Both the position numbers and the translations under genes were made by a program. Below, one piece after another: positions 27,869 to 36,610 of a stretch of 64,000 nt of DNA; within the stretch, counting starts at the first letter, position 1, and each line of letters begins with the position of its first letter. The DNA comes from Aliiroseovarius crassostreae (GTDB taxonomy: Bacteria > Pseudomonadota > Alphaproteobacteria > Rhodobacterales > Rhodobacteraceae), in NCBI RefSeq assembly GCF_001307765.1, contig NZ_LKBA01000004.1, forward strand, positions 62,001 to 126,000, given 5' to 3'. The notes under the pieces were generated by a model, which was not told the origin of the DNA, did no database searches, and was given only the letters and a program-made list of their open reading frames with translations.

Positions 27869-28474
27869 TTAGCGCAGCGTAACCCCTGCGGCCTGCATCT
27901 GATCGTGTGCAGCCTTCAGGGAGCCGTCAAGGTCGATCGCGCGACACAGGGTCGTGTCTACCGTGACATCAAAGCCGAGGCCAGCCCCGTCAATTGCGGA
28001 ATAGGCCACGCAGAAATCGGTGGCCAGCCCAACCATCAGGATCTTTTCCACCCCCCGCGTGTGCAGATACCCTTCAAGCCCGGTGGGTGTGGTCCGGTCG
28101 TTTTCAAAAAAGGCCGAATAGCTGTCGATCTCGGGGCGGAACCCTTTTCGGATCACCATGTCGGCGGGGTCGGTTAGCAGCGCGGGATGAAAGGCTGCCC
28201 CTTCGCTGCCCTGCACGCAGTGATCCGGCCAGAGCACTTGTGGGCCATAGGGCATGTCGATGGTTTCAAACGGGGACTTGCCGTTATGCGATGACGCAAA
28301 CGAGCTGTGCCCCGCCGGGTGCCAGTCCTGTGTGAAGACCCTGACCGGGAATTCCTCAAGCAGCGCGTTGATCGGTGTGACGATCTCGTTTCCGCCGGTC
28401 ACGGCGAGCGCGCCTCCGGGGCAGAAATCATTTTGCAGGTCAATGACCAGAAGGGCGGTGTTGGCAGTCTGCAT
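27869..28474 (-). CDS. pncA: Nicotinamidase
   Basis: This 201-residue cysteine hydrolase converts nicotinamide to nicotinate. Catalytic residues are visible: Asp in LLVIDLQNDFCPGGAL, Lys in the MVIRKGF segment, Cys in VGLATDFCVAYSA, and metal-binding Asp/His in TQDWHPAGHSSFASSH. The start at 28474 has GGAG eight bases upstream; the longer frame from 28504 lacks a good site. It lies between an APH-type kinase gene and pncB on the same strand. Confidence 0.95.
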   Translation of the reverse strand: MQTANTALLVIDLQNDFCPGGALAVTGGNEIVTPINALLEEFPVRVFTQDWHPAGHSSFASSHNGKSPFETIDMPYGPQVLWPDHCVQGSEGAAFHPALLTDPADMVIRKGFRPEIDSYSAFFENDRTTPTGLEGYLHTRGVEKILMVGLATDFCVAYSAIDGAGLGFDVTVDTTLCRAIDLDGSLKAAHDQMQAAGVTLR

Positions 28475-28528
28475 TTTGTTGCTCCGGGTGGTGCGTTTGG
28501 TCAAATTCTTGCGACTGGCGCCCGAAGG

Positions 28529-29467
28529 TCAAGCCAGAAACTGCCGGGCGGCTGCGACTGCGCGCTCCGTATACTCGATCAGGGCCGGGTCGCTCAGTTC
28601 GTGACGCGGCACGGCCCAGCCCATTGAGGCAAAGCGGCGCAACATGATGAACATGGGCAAAAGCTCTTCGGCTTCTGCGGAAAATGCGCGCAACTCGCGG
28701 TAGCCCGCGATGGCTGCATCGCGGATCTGGTCGGCGGCGGGTTCGTCTTCGTTCTGGCTCATCATCACGGCGAGTTCGTAAAGCCGGAAGCCAAAGCCCG
28801 CATCGTCAAAGTCGATCAGCATCAGCTCACCATCCTTGATGAAAACGTTTTCGCGCAGGGCATCTGCATGGATCAGGCCGAAATCGGCGCCGTTTTCCAG
28901 ATAGGCCTGCGCGCGGTCCCAGGCCACGGCACGCGCGCGGTTGACCAGGTGACGATCGCTTTTGGACAGGGCGGGGCTTTCCCAGAAACGTCCCCAGAAC
29001 GGGGCCTCCCCCAGCAGCCCATCCAGATCCCAGCGGTGGCGGGTAAACCCATCGGGCAGGGTCAGCGTGTCGGTGATATTATGCAGCCGGGCCAGTTCGC
29101 GGCCCAGCTTATGGTAAAGCGCGACCTGCTCGTTGATGGGCATGTCAAACGGCACCCCCCCGTCACCGATGGGCCGCCCGTCCACCCAGGTCACCATTGT
29201 TGCCAGGCGCCCGGTCGAGAGGGCAATCACAGCCTGTCCATCCTGGTTGGATATCGGGGCGGGCACCTCCATCCCTGCTTTCGACAGTGCACCCATCCAG
29301 TCGAGTTCGGAGCGGATCGCAGCGGCGGACATATAGCCGGGCCGATGCAGGCGCAGGGCGGCGCGATCTTTGCCGACCCGCACCTCATGCACCGCATTTT
29401 CGCGATCTTTGATCAGTCGCACATGCTGTGCACCCCAAGCTTTCAGCGCCTCTTTGAGCTCGCTCAT
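28529..29467 (-). CDS. APH-family small-molecule kinase
   Basis: This 312-residue phosphotransferase has the aminoglycoside/choline kinase fold: the nucleotide loop around NAVHEVRVGKDRAALRLHRP, the Brenner-type catalytic motif LIHADALRENVFIKDGELMLIDFDDAGFGFRLYEL (His-x-Asp then Asp-Phe-Asp), and a C-terminal helical region. It overlaps the upstream class III PLP gene by four bases, so the two are coupled. In animals a similar kinase (hydroxylysine kinase) works with class III PLP phospho-lyases. A kinase plus phospho-lyase for an amino alcohol is therefore an attractive but unproven role. Confidence 0.85.
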   Translation of the reverse strand: MSELKEALKAWGAQHVRLIKDRENAVHEVRVGKDRAALRLHRPGYMSAAAIRSELDWMGALSKAGMEVPAPISNQDGQAVIALSTGRLATMVTWVDGRPIGDGGVPFDMPINEQVALYHKLGRELARLHNITDTLTLPDGFTRHRWDLDGLLGEAPFWGRFWESPALSKSDRHLVNRARAVAWDRAQAYLENGADFGLIHADALRENVFIKDGELMLIDFDDAGFGFRLYELAVMMSQNEDEPAADQIRDAAIAGYRELRAFSAEAEELLPMFIMLRRFASMGWAVPRHELSDPALIEYTERAVAAARQFLA

Positions 29468-30753
29468 ACGGGCATATCCTTCAGTGCGGCGGACAAAGTG
29501 TCGACCAAAAGATCAGCCTGGTTGCGGTCAAAACACATCGGTGGGCGGATCTTGATTGCGTGATACTCGCGCCCCATTGAATGCAGGATCACGCCGCGAT
29601 TTCGCATCTCTTCCACCAGCCTGCTGGTGAATTCCACGGCGGGGGTGAGCGCCCCATCAGTGACGAACTCCATCCCCAGAAACATCCCGGCGCCGCGCAC
29701 GTCTGCGATATAGGGATGGTCAATCTGGCGCAGCAGATCCAGTGTGTATTCTCCGGTGTCGCGGGCATTTTCGACAAGGTTTTCCTCTTCCAGCACATCC
29801 AGTACGGCCATAGCCGCAGCGGCCGAGACCGGGTTGCCGCCGAAGGTATTGAAATAGCCAAAGGCATTGCGGAATTCGGCCAGAATTTCGGGCTTTGCCA
29901 CGACCCCGGCCACCGGATGCCCATTGCCCATCGGCTTGCCCATCGTCACGATATCCGGCACCAGCCCAATACGTTCATGTCCCCAGAAATCATGACCGGT
30001 GCGGCCAAAACCAGGTTGCACCTCGTCTGCAATAATCACCCCGCCCGCGCGTTTTACCACAGCGACGGTTGGGTCAAGGAAGCCCTTGGGCAGGGTCGGG
30101 CAGCCTTCATTGGCAAAAAACGGGTCGAGGATCAGGGCAGAAAAACCATGACCGGTGGCTTCAAGCTCGTCGATGGCTTTCTGGACGCCAGCGGCAAAGG
30201 CTTGTGCGTGGGTGTCGTGTGACCCGCCAAGCGGTCGAAGATTGTCCGGGGCAGGCACGCGTTTTACCCAATCCACATGGCCACCAATGGGTGTTTTCTT
30301 GGCGGATAGATGCGACACCAGATCCGTGTTGCCGTGATAGGTGTTGTCGGTGCCGATAATGCCAGTCTTGCCCGTCACCGCGCGGGCCATGCGCAGGGCG
30401 ATGTCATTGGCTTCGGACCCGGTGCACACCATGATCATGGCGCTCAGATCATGGCGCAATGTGGCGGTCAGCCGGTCTGCGTAGTCAAGGATACCTTCGT
30501 GAAGATAACGTGTGTGTGTGTTCAGTGTCAGTGCCTGTTTGGCAATCGCCTCGACCACTTTCGGGTGCGCATGACCTACATGCGGCACATTGTTGTAACA
30601 ATCGAGCAGGCGGTTGCCATCGGCATCCCAGACCCAGGCCCCTTCTCCGCGCACCAGATGCACGGGATTGTCGTAAAACGTGGTCATATTGGGGCCAAGC
30701 CTTTGTTGGCGGCGGGCCAGAATTCTGGTGGTGGGGCTGAGGGTGTCGGACAT
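29464..30753 (-). CDS. Class III PLP enzyme (aminotransferase or phospho-lyase)
   Basis: This 429-residue fold-type I enzyme has [20 protein letters not shown], the PLP-binding Asp in [15 protein letters not shown], the Schiff-base Lys in [18 protein letters not shown], and [20 protein letters not shown]. It resembles the AGXT2-like group that includes ethanolamine-phosphate and phosphohydroxylysine phospho-lyases as well as true aminotransferases. The coupled downstream kinase favours the phospho-lyase reading. AGGAGGA just before the ATG gives a strong start. It begins immediately after the arfB stop. Confidence 0.87.
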   Translation of the reverse strand: MSDTLSPTTRILARRQQRLGPNMTTFYDNPVHLVRGEGAWVWDADGNRLLDCYNNVPHVGHAHPKVVEAIAKQALTLNTHTRYLHEGILDYADRLTATLRHDLSAMIMVCTGSEANDIALRMARAVTGKTGIIGTDNTYHGNTDLVSHLSAKKTPIGGHVDWVKRVPAPDNLRPLGGSHDTHAQAFAAGVQKAIDELEATGHGFSALILDPFFANEGCPTLPKGFLDPTVAVVKRAGGVIIADEVQPGFGRTGHDFWGHERIGLVPDIVTMGKPMGNGHPVAGVVAKPEILAEFRNAFGYFNTFGGNPVSAAAAMAVLDVLEEENLVENARDTGEYTLDLLRQIDHPYIADVRGAGMFLGMEFVTDGALTPAVEFTSRLVEEMRNRGVILHSMGREYHAIKIRPPMCFDRNQADLLVDTLSAALKDMPV

Positions 30754-31173
30754 CTATTCCTCCTGAACGGGGCCCCGGAGAGCCTTGACCTGCCCGCGCC
30801 TGTTCTTGGCGTCGAGGCGACGTTTCTTTGATCCTAATGTTGGGCGGGTGGCGATGCGGCGTTTCGGAGCAACGAGGGCCTTGCGGATCATCTCGGCCAG
30901 CCGTTCGGCGGCAATTTCACGGTTGCGCGCCTGTGATCTTGTATCTTCAACCCGAAGGATTAATGCGCCGTCCTGGGTCCATTTTCGCCCTGCAATACGT
31001 TTCAGTCGCGTTTTGGCGGCGGGGGTCAGGGCAGGGCTGCGTGCCGCTTCGAACCTGAGTTCAACGGCTGTTGAGACCTTGTTTACATTCTGTCCACCGG
31101 GACCTGAGGAGCGGGTGAAGCTCTCGGTCAGTTCCCAATCTTGCAGGGTTATTGTGTCAGTCACGCGGATCAT
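30754..31173 (-). CDS. arfB: Peptidyl-tRNA hydrolase ArfB, ribosome rescue factor
   Basis: This 139-residue protein has the release-factor GGQ motif (SFTRSSGPGGQNVNKVSTAVELRFEA) and a Lys/Arg-rich C-terminal tail (KALVAPKRRIATRPTLGSKKRRLDAKNRRGQVKAL) that enters the mRNA channel of stalled ribosomes. It hydrolyses peptidyl-tRNA on non-stop complexes. It is the first gene of the minus-strand group arfB, PLP enzyme, kinase, pncA, pncB. Confidence 0.95.
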   Translation of the reverse strand: MIRVTDTITLQDWELTESFTRSSGPGGQNVNKVSTAVELRFEAARSPALTPAAKTRLKRIAGRKWTQDGALILRVEDTRSQARNREIAAERLAEMIRKALVAPKRRIATRPTLGSKKRRLDAKNRRGQVKALRGPVQEE

Positions 31174-31244
31174 GAGGGCACCCTAGCGGATTGGATCCAA
31201 AATGGAAGAGGTGACTTGATCGGTCAGGGAAATGAGGGCTTTCG

Positions 31245-31284
31245 GAGAAAACTAGAAAACTAGAAAACTAGAAAACTAGTTTTC
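31245..31284. repeat. Short tandem repeat ending in a palindrome
   Basis: The unit GAAAACTA occurs about four times in a row, and the last copy runs into the 16-base perfect palindrome AGAAAACTAGTTTTCT (31269-31284). It lies in the non-coding gap upstream of arfB. It could fold into a hairpin on either strand or be a protein-binding site. Confidence 0.8.
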
Positions 31285-31325
31285 TGGTTTTGTTGGGAAA
31301 TGATGGCAGGGGATGCCCAAAAGAA

Positions 31326-31354
31326 AAGGGCCGTCCGCCTGTGGGACGACCCTT
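31326..31354 (-). terminator. Rho-independent terminator of the micro-ORF RNA
   Basis: AAGGGCCGTCC and GGACGACCCTT pair with one mismatch (G-U on the minus strand). Read on the minus strand it is followed by TTTCTTTT. It ends a transcript that would include the 13-codon ORF at 31457-31498. Confidence 0.75.
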
Positions 31355-31456
31355 CGAGATTTTGGAGGTGGGGCCGGTTAGCCGGGCCTCAATCTGAAAA
31401 CTGCCCGCCAACTTTGGCCCACGTGACCTTCCGAGGCTGCTCGGAAGGCGCGTGAC

Positions 31457-31498
31457 CTAAACTGTCCCGGCACCTCGCTCCTTTGCATCTCTCGACAT
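31457..31498 (-). CDS. Micro-ORF, 13 residues
   Basis: The ATG follows AAAGGAGGT at ideal spacing and reads MSRDAKERGAGTV then TAG. The near-perfect Shine-Dalgarno for so short a frame suggests deliberate translation, as in a leader peptide or a dual-function small RNA. It is downstream of the YhhQ-like transporter on the same strand. I do not recognise the peptide; function unknown. Confidence 0.5.
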   Translation of the reverse strand: MSRDAKERGAGTV

Positions 31499-31566
31499 GG
31501 ACACCTCCTTTCTCAATGTTAGCGATAATAGGATGGTGCCACATATTTGGTATTTGTCAAAACTTT

Positions 31567-32208
31567 TTACGCAACACTTGGTGAAAGTTTCGTGACAATG
31601 ACCCGGAATGGGATCAACGCAACGAGGGCAAGCGTCAATTTTACAAGCCAGTCGGCAACGGCAAGTGAGACCCAAAGCGGCATTTCCGGACCAAACGTCA
31701 GGAAGGGGGCAGGTCCCCAGGCCCAGTTGATGGCGGCATCTGCGCCGGCACCAAAAAAGGTGATCGAGGCCGAAAATGCGATGGTGAAAAACAACACTGT
31801 ATCAACCACCGACCCTATCAGGGTCGATGCCAGTGGTGCGCGCCACCATTTGCCGTCGCGCAGGCTGTTGAATACGGCAATGTCCAGCAATTGGGCCGTC
31901 AGGAAACCGGCGCCCGATGCCACTGCAACACGCAGCGGGACCGCAGCATATTCAAACCCCTCGCCCTGCAACATGATCTGACTGCCGATTAGCGAACAGA
32001 TCACGCCGACGACAAAGCCAGCGAATACAACTTTGCGTGCCGGCCCCGCGCCATAGACACGGTTCATTACGTCGGTCACCAGGAAGGAAAGCGGGTATGT
32101 GAAGGCCCCCCAGGTGAGCAGCCCGTCAAGCAGGAGGAATTGAACAAGGATATTTGAGGCCACTACAACAGTGGCCATGGCGATTACGCCAGGTAGGATT
32201 CTGGTCAT
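31567..32208 (-). CDS. Queuosine precursor transporter, YhhQ/VUT family
   Basis: This membrane protein of about 213 residues with six predicted helices belongs to the COG1738 family that imports queuosine precursors. Typical features are NILVQF near the N-terminus, the TYPLSFLVTDVMNRVYG motif after the second helix, and FLTAQLLDIAVFNSLRDGKWWRAPLASTLIGSVVDTVLFF in the middle. The start at 32208 excludes 28 upstream residues that lack family character. No preQ1 riboswitch core is visible upstream. Confidence 0.88.
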   Translation of the reverse strand: MTRILPGVIAMATVVVASNILVQFLLLDGLLTWGAFTYPLSFLVTDVMNRVYGAGPARKVVFAGFVVGVICSLIGSQIMLQGEGFEYAAVPLRVAVASGAGFLTAQLLDIAVFNSLRDGKWWRAPLASTLIGSVVDTVLFFTIAFSASITFFGAGADAAINWAWGPAPFLTFGPEMPLWVSLAVADWLVKLTLALVALIPFRVIVTKLSPSVA

Positions 32209-32362
32209 GTTTTTGATCCGTTTTATCAAGGTAGCGGCGACTCGGCCTCTGGGAAGCTGCCTATTGCATGGCCCCAAAAGCGGGCTGGGCATAGCGCTCG
32301 GTTGTCAACAATTCAAGTCCCAATTTTCAAATAAGGAATCCCTTACGTCAGCGCGCGCACGA

Positions 32363-33265
32363 TCATGGGGCGTTGGACACCACGTATTCCACGATCTCGC
32401 TCACCTGGAAAAACTGGAAATTGTCATCCGAGATCATGGTGAGCCGAATCTGCTCCTGATCATCGCGCCACACGGCAATGCCTTCCAGATTGTCATGCAC
32501 CCCCAGGCCAGAGCGCAGCAGCTCCACCTCGTTCTGCGGACCCGCAGGTCCCAGATCAAACCGGCGTACCCGGCTGGTAAAACCAAGGATGCCGGCAAGG
32601 TGGCGCTCCAGCAGGTAGAGCTTGCCATCCGGGCCAATATCGGCCCCCACCGGCAGATACGGACCGCGACGTGGGATGCTGAACCGTTTTAGCCATTGGT
32701 CGGCGCCACGTCGGAGTTCGTAGACCGGAAAATTTTCGGTGTCTCCGCTGCGCTCGGGCAACATGAAAAGCGTGCCTTGCGGGTCCACTGCGATCGCCTC
32801 AAGGGAGGAATTGACCTGCATCCTGTCGAAATCGGGGTGTTTCGGAAGGTTTTTGGACGGTTGCCCCAGTGTGGCATACGTCTGCACCCGATGCTTGGCT
32901 TCGAAGCTGACATAATTCTGCCCGTCCTCGGCAATTGCCAGCCCTTCGCTGTCATTGAAAAAGCGGGGGAGGGGATTACCCTTGTCGGTCCGTAGGCCTT
33001 CCGGGGCGGTCTGGCTTATGCCGGTGATCCGGCCGTTTTCATTGCGACTGATCTTTCCCTTGATGAAAAAGCCCCGGTCGGTGATTGCAGTGAAGCTGAG
33101 ACCATCTTTGTCGAGCTCCAGCCCGGAGAACCCACCAAAATTTGGCCCTTCGCCTCGCATGCGGAAGGACTGCAGATAAGATGCCTTGCCCGCTGTCTGC
33201 GCTTCTCCGAACGCGGTGAGCAGGATCAGGAAAGCCGCTATTGTGAAGACAAGACCGCGCCGCAT
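32363..33265 (-). CDS. Exported esterase-like phytase-family protein
   Basis: This 300-residue protein has a signal peptide ([22 protein letters not shown]) and a beta-propeller-type body of the esterase-like phytase group (PF13449 type): [66 protein letters not shown] and [26 protein letters not shown]. Biochemical activity in this family is poorly defined. It overlaps the mepA 3' end by 28 bases and probably follows it in one transcript. Confidence 0.82.
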   Translation of the reverse strand: MRRGLVFTIAAFLILLTAFGEAQTAGKASYLQSFRMRGEGPNFGGFSGLELDKDGLSFTAITDRGFFIKGKISRNENGRITGISQTAPEGLRTDKGNPLPRFFNDSEGLAIAEDGQNYVSFEAKHRVQTYATLGQPSKNLPKHPDFDRMQVNSSLEAIAVDPQGTLFMLPERSGDTENFPVYELRRGADQWLKRFSIPRRGPYLPVGADIGPDGKLYLLERHLAGILGFTSRVRRFDLGPAGPQNEVELLRSGLGVHDNLEGIAVWRDDQEQIRLTMISDDNFQFFQVSEIVEYVVSNAP

Positions 33266-34116
33266 TGTGCTGGAAGATCCGAAAGAGTGAGGGGGCCACG
33301 CGGCTTGCGTGGTTTCGAAGGTTTAGGGGGCGGGGGAGGTGGATAAAGAATGTCCTGCACCCATTTTTCGGCATCCTTGCAGCCATCACCATTGGGAGGC
33401 GGGGCCTGATTTTCGCAGCCGCGCGCGCCCCTCGGGCATTTCAACCGCACGTGAAAATGATAGTGATGTCCCCACCAGGGTCGGATCTTGCGAAGCCACG
33501 CCCGATCCCCTTTTTCATCTTTGCACATCTGCACCTTGGCGCCAGGGAAGACAAAGATCCGTGCCACGCGAGGGTCTTGGGCTGCGGCCCTGAGGATATT
33601 GTGGTGCTGGCGTGTCCAGCTGCCATTCACATAGGCTCCCTTGGCCCGGCGCATTGAGATCGAGGAGATTTTTTCGCGCGCGGCCACGCTTAGATCCAGC
33701 CGGGTAGGTGGGAGCATCCAGATATCGGCATCCAGCCCGATCTGGTGGGAGCGGTGCCCCGATAACATCGGCCCGCCACGCGGCTGGCTCATGTCGCCAA
33801 TATACAGCCCTTTCCAGCCCGTCTGGCGGGCGGCCTTTCGGGACAGGTCCTGAACAAAATCCACAAGCTCGGGGTGGCCCCAGTTTCGGTTGCGCGACAG
33901 GCGCATGGCCTGCCATGTCGGACCGGTCTGCGGCAATTGCACCGCGCCTGCCACACAGCCTTTGGCATAGGAGCCGTAAGAAGCCGCACGTTGGGCGGAT
34001 CCTGCCTGGGCCTTGCCAAAAAGTTCTTTTGCAGGGGGTTCTGCCTGTGCCGGGCTGCTGAGGGTGGCCAGCAGGCCCAGAACAATCGCTGGCAGGGACA
34101 GGATGTGTTTGCTCAT
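33238..34116 (-). CDS. mepA: Penicillin-insensitive murein endopeptidase
   Basis: This 292-residue periplasmic zinc endopeptidase cleaves peptidoglycan cross-links. Signal peptide [25 protein letters not shown] is followed by MepA motifs: [25 protein letters not shown] (His and Asp ligands), [17 protein letters not shown], and [17 protein letters not shown] (His ligands). An odd C-terminal extension has [25 protein letters not shown]. The ATG at 34116 has GAGG upstream; the longer frame from 34143 would overlap the gene before it. Confidence 0.93.
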   Translation of the reverse strand: MSKHILSLPAIVLGLLATLSSPAQAEPPAKELFGKAQAGSAQRAASYGSYAKGCVAGAVQLPQTGPTWQAMRLSRNRNWGHPELVDFVQDLSRKAARQTGWKGLYIGDMSQPRGGPMLSGHRSHQIGLDADIWMLPPTRLDLSVAAREKISSISMRRAKGAYVNGSWTRQHHNILRAAAQDPRVARIFVFPGAKVQMCKDEKGDRAWLRKIRPWWGHHYHFHVRLKCPRGARGCENQAPPPNGDGCKDAEKWVQDILYPPPPPPKPSKPRKPRGPLTLSDLPAQCGAVLSSQ

Positions 34117-34126
34117 GATCAGGGCC

Positions 34127-35458
34127 TCATTCATGCTCGCCATCAGGTTTAACCCAGACCAGCAGGAAAAGTCCCAGCATGAACAGGGCGATCAGCGGGG
34201 TTACGCCGAGTTGCTGGCTACCGGTGAGGGCGGTCACCACCCCGATCGAAAAGGGTGCAATGAAGCTGGTGGCCTTGCCTGCGAGTGCATAAAGGCCAAA
34301 CGCTTCGGTCATGCGTTCGGGGTTGGCCTGACGCACCATCATGGTGCGGCTGGCTGATTGAAGGGCCCCTCCGGCCGCGCCGATCACCGCACCGATGATG
34401 TAAAAGGCGATATCAGGTGCTGCGCTGTTTGCCCCCACCACCATGCCGAACACTTGTTCGCGCGAAATGAAAACCACGCTGACGGCCACCGCCGTCAGGG
34501 CAAGGATACAGAACAGGATCACGGGTTTGGGACCGAGCCGGTGATCTGCCTTACCGCCAAGCCAGGCAAATACCGCGCCGGTGATGATGGCCACGATGCC
34601 GAAAATACCGACATTGACCACACTCCATTCCAGAACACCTGCCGCATAAATCCCGCCAAAAGTATACATGCCGTTCAGCGCATCGCGGTAGAACATCGAG
34701 CTGCCGAGATAGGCAAACAGGCTTTGTGATTTGGGCAGCCTGCGCAGGGTTTGGCCAAGATCCAGTATGGCGTGTTTGATCATCTGCGGGTTGGGGTTGG
34801 TGTGCTTCGGATCGCGCACCCACAGGAAAAACGGCACCATGAACAGGGCATACCAGATGGCAGTCAGTGGCCCGACAAAGCGGGTGCCTTCGCGTTGATC
34901 CGGGTCGAACCCCAGCAGCGGCTCGATCCCGATCAGCGTGCGCCCCTCGGGGTTTTCCGCAAACAGTGTCAGCATGATCATAAGCGACAGCAGCCCGCCG
35001 ATATACCCGAATGCCCAGCCATTTCCGGAAATCCGCCCGATCTCTTCGCGCGTGCCAAGGTCGGGCAGCATCGAGTTGGTAAAGATCGTGGCGAATTCCA
35101 TGCCAATGAGGCCAATGGCGAAACTGGCAAAAATCCAGGTCAGATCCTCCATGCCGGGGATCGCAAACCAGATGCCGGCGGCCCCGATCACATACATGAC
35201 CGAAAACAGCCAGATCCAGCGCAGCCGATTGCCGGATGTGTCGGCAATGGCACCCAGCACGGGAGCAAGCAATGCGATGCAGACACCGGCGAGGGCGACG
35301 GTGAACCCCCAGGTTGCCTGGGCTTCGGCGCCGTCACCGATCAGGGATTTCACGTATGGCCCGAAGACAAATGTCAGGATCAGCGTATTGTAAGGCTGGC
35401 TGGCCCAGTCAAACCAGAACCAGCCCCAGATACGCTTGCGCGCCGAAATCTCTGCCAT
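34127..35458 (-). CDS. MFS transporter, UMF1/Atg22-like
   Basis: This 443-residue permease with about 12 helices has the Atg22/UMF1 pattern: RIWGWFWFDWASQPYNTLILTFVFGPY at the N-terminus, LAPVLGAIADTSGNRLRWI after the second helix, and GGALQSASRTMMVRQANPERMTEAFGLYALAGKATSF in the second half. Substrate unknown; yeast Atg22 exports amino acids from the vacuole. It ends ten bases before mepA starts. Confidence 0.86.
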   Translation of the reverse strand: MAEISARKRIWGWFWFDWASQPYNTLILTFVFGPYVKSLIGDGAEAQATWGFTVALAGVCIALLAPVLGAIADTSGNRLRWIWLFSVMYVIGAAGIWFAIPGMEDLTWIFASFAIGLIGMEFATIFTNSMLPDLGTREEIGRISGNGWAFGYIGGLLSLMIMLTLFAENPEGRTLIGIEPLLGFDPDQREGTRFVGPLTAIWYALFMVPFFLWVRDPKHTNPNPQMIKHAILDLGQTLRRLPKSQSLFAYLGSSMFYRDALNGMYTFGGIYAAGVLEWSVVNVGIFGIVAIITGAVFAWLGGKADHRLGPKPVILFCILALTAVAVSVVFISREQVFGMVVGANSAAPDIAFYIIGAVIGAAGGALQSASRTMMVRQANPERMTEAFGLYALAGKATSFIAPFSIGVVTALTGSQQLGVTPLIALFMLGLFLLVWVKPDGEHE

Positions 35459-35546
35459 GGTGTTGCCCCTGCTGTGCGGTGATATTGCCGTTTATGAAAT
35501 GGATCAAACAGGGTTTGCCGGGACAGGGCAAGGTGGCCTGTGCGCT

Positions 35547-36122
35547 TTACGCCATGTTGGCGGCTGAATTTTCCGCCTGCGCTTCATGTGGGGACTGTTC
35601 CGGGGGCCATGGTCGCATTGCATCCGCGTCGATCCAGGCCTGCACCCAGGAGGGCAGTTGCGGTGGCCTGTCCACATGGCCCAAGGCCTCGCGCACACGA
35701 TCTGTCGAAACGATCCCGTTCCGATCAGTTACCGCAGAGCGATAGACAATCTGGTTGGCGCAGTCATCGCCTTTCCACATGCTTTGCTCCACATAGAAAA
35801 AACGGTCATCCCACCCGACAAGGCGTGAATGCATCTCGACCCGTTCAAACATCTTGATCCGTTTGCGATACCGCACGCTGGCCCCCGCCATGGTCAGTCC
35901 CCAGCGGTTCTTGAGCAAGACCCGTGTCAGCCCGGTGCGCCGGGCCAGAGGGATGCGGCCCAGATCATACAGGGTCAGCGTGCGTCCGTTGTTCAGCTCG
36001 CGCCACAGGTCCAGATCCCAGGGCCAGCAGCGGTGATGGCTCACATGGGTGCCCGTGACCGGCAGGGGGGAGGCATTGGCATTTTTCGCCAACTCTTTGA
36101 TCATGCGCAGGAAGGGATACAT
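35547..36122 (-). CDS. Acyl-CoA thioesterase-like protein (hotdog fold)
   Basis: This 191-residue hotdog protein resembles the 4-hydroxybenzoyl-CoA thioesterase/THEM group: HHRCWPWDLDLWRELNNGRTLTLYDLGRIPLARR near the N-terminus (helix over the hotdog) and SVRYRKRIKMFERVEMHSRLVGWDDRFFYVEQSMW in the sheet. The start at 36122 follows GGAG. The C-terminal tail is Pro/Glu-rich and likely disordered. Substrate unknown. Confidence 0.8.
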   Translation of the reverse strand: MYPFLRMIKELAKNANASPLPVTGTHVSHHRCWPWDLDLWRELNNGRTLTLYDLGRIPLARRTGLTRVLLKNRWGLTMAGASVRYRKRIKMFERVEMHSRLVGWDDRFFYVEQSMWKGDDCANQIVYRSAVTDRNGIVSTDRVREALGHVDRPPQLPSWVQAWIDADAMRPWPPEQSPHEAQAENSAANMA

Positions 36123-36245
36123 GGGGAGCTCCGTTTTTGATCTCTTGCCCATCGTGCGAACGCCGCGTCAACCAGAACCGCGCGTCACCCTTGCCCTTTT
36201 GATCTCATGACCCTAGATGGGATGAAGACCAAGAAAGGAACACCC

Positions 36246-36533
36246 ATGCTGGCCCTGATCCAAACGCTGCTGTTTGTCATTCAAATCGCCTGGTATATCG
36301 TGATCGCCCATGTGGTGATGTCCTGGCTGATCAATTTCCAGGTGCTCAACCTGCGCCAACAGCTGGTGGCCCAGATCTGGTACGGGCTGGAGCGCCTGCT
36401 GGGGCCGGTCTATGCCAAGATCCGCAGCTTTCTGCCGGCAACCGGTGGGCTGGATCTGTCCCCGCTGGTGGTGATCATCGGTCTTTACGCCGCGCAACGC
36501 CTCTTGATGAATGCGGCGATGGGGATCTACTGA
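36246..36533 (+). CDS. YggT-family membrane protein
   Basis: This 95-residue protein has two hydrophobic segments (LLFVIQIAWYIVIAHVVMSWLI and LSPLVVIIGLYAAQRLLM) separated by the conserved RLLGPVYAKIRSFLPATGGLDLSPL motif. YggT proteins are linked to osmotic stress and cell-envelope functions. AAAGGA stands before the ATG. Confidence 0.9.
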   Translation: MLALIQTLLFVIQIAWYIVIAHVVMSWLINFQVLNLRQQLVAQIWYGLERLLGPVYAKIRSFLPATGGLDLSPLVVIIGLYAAQRLLMNAAMGIY

Positions 36534-36610
36534 ACAACGTCCTAACCCCCCTTGTTCTGAGCGCCGGGGTATGAGACTCTGCCCGTCATAAGAAACGAGC
36601 AGCTGCCCAT

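Larger units (their letters stand above)
31326..31525 (-). ncRNA. Candidate structured RNA carrying a 13-codon ORF
   Basis: On the minus strand the segment holds, in order, a strong ribosome site (AAAGGAGGTG), a 13-codon ORF, a perfect nine-base hairpin (CCTTCCGAG/CTCGGAAGG at 31427-31448), a GC-rich hairpin near 31372-31388 and a terminator. Positions 31364-31370 (CACCTCC on the minus strand) are complementary to the ribosome site GGAGGTG at 31502-31508, so the ribosome site could be sequestered. TTGACA (31555-31560) and TATTAT (31525-31530) precede it, but 24 bases apart, so the promoter is not certain. I do not recognise the RNA as a known family. Confidence 0.5.

Noticed and set aside
31245-31284. 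CRISPR-like array suggested by regular GAAAACTA repeats
   Set aside because: The units are eight bases with no spacers; it is a simple tandem repeat and palindrome.
32209-32362. preQ1 riboswitch upstream of the YhhQ-like transporter
   Set aside because: Looked for the preQ1-I core (C-rich loop and A-rich tail ending in CTA) and the longer preQ1-II layout; neither is visible.
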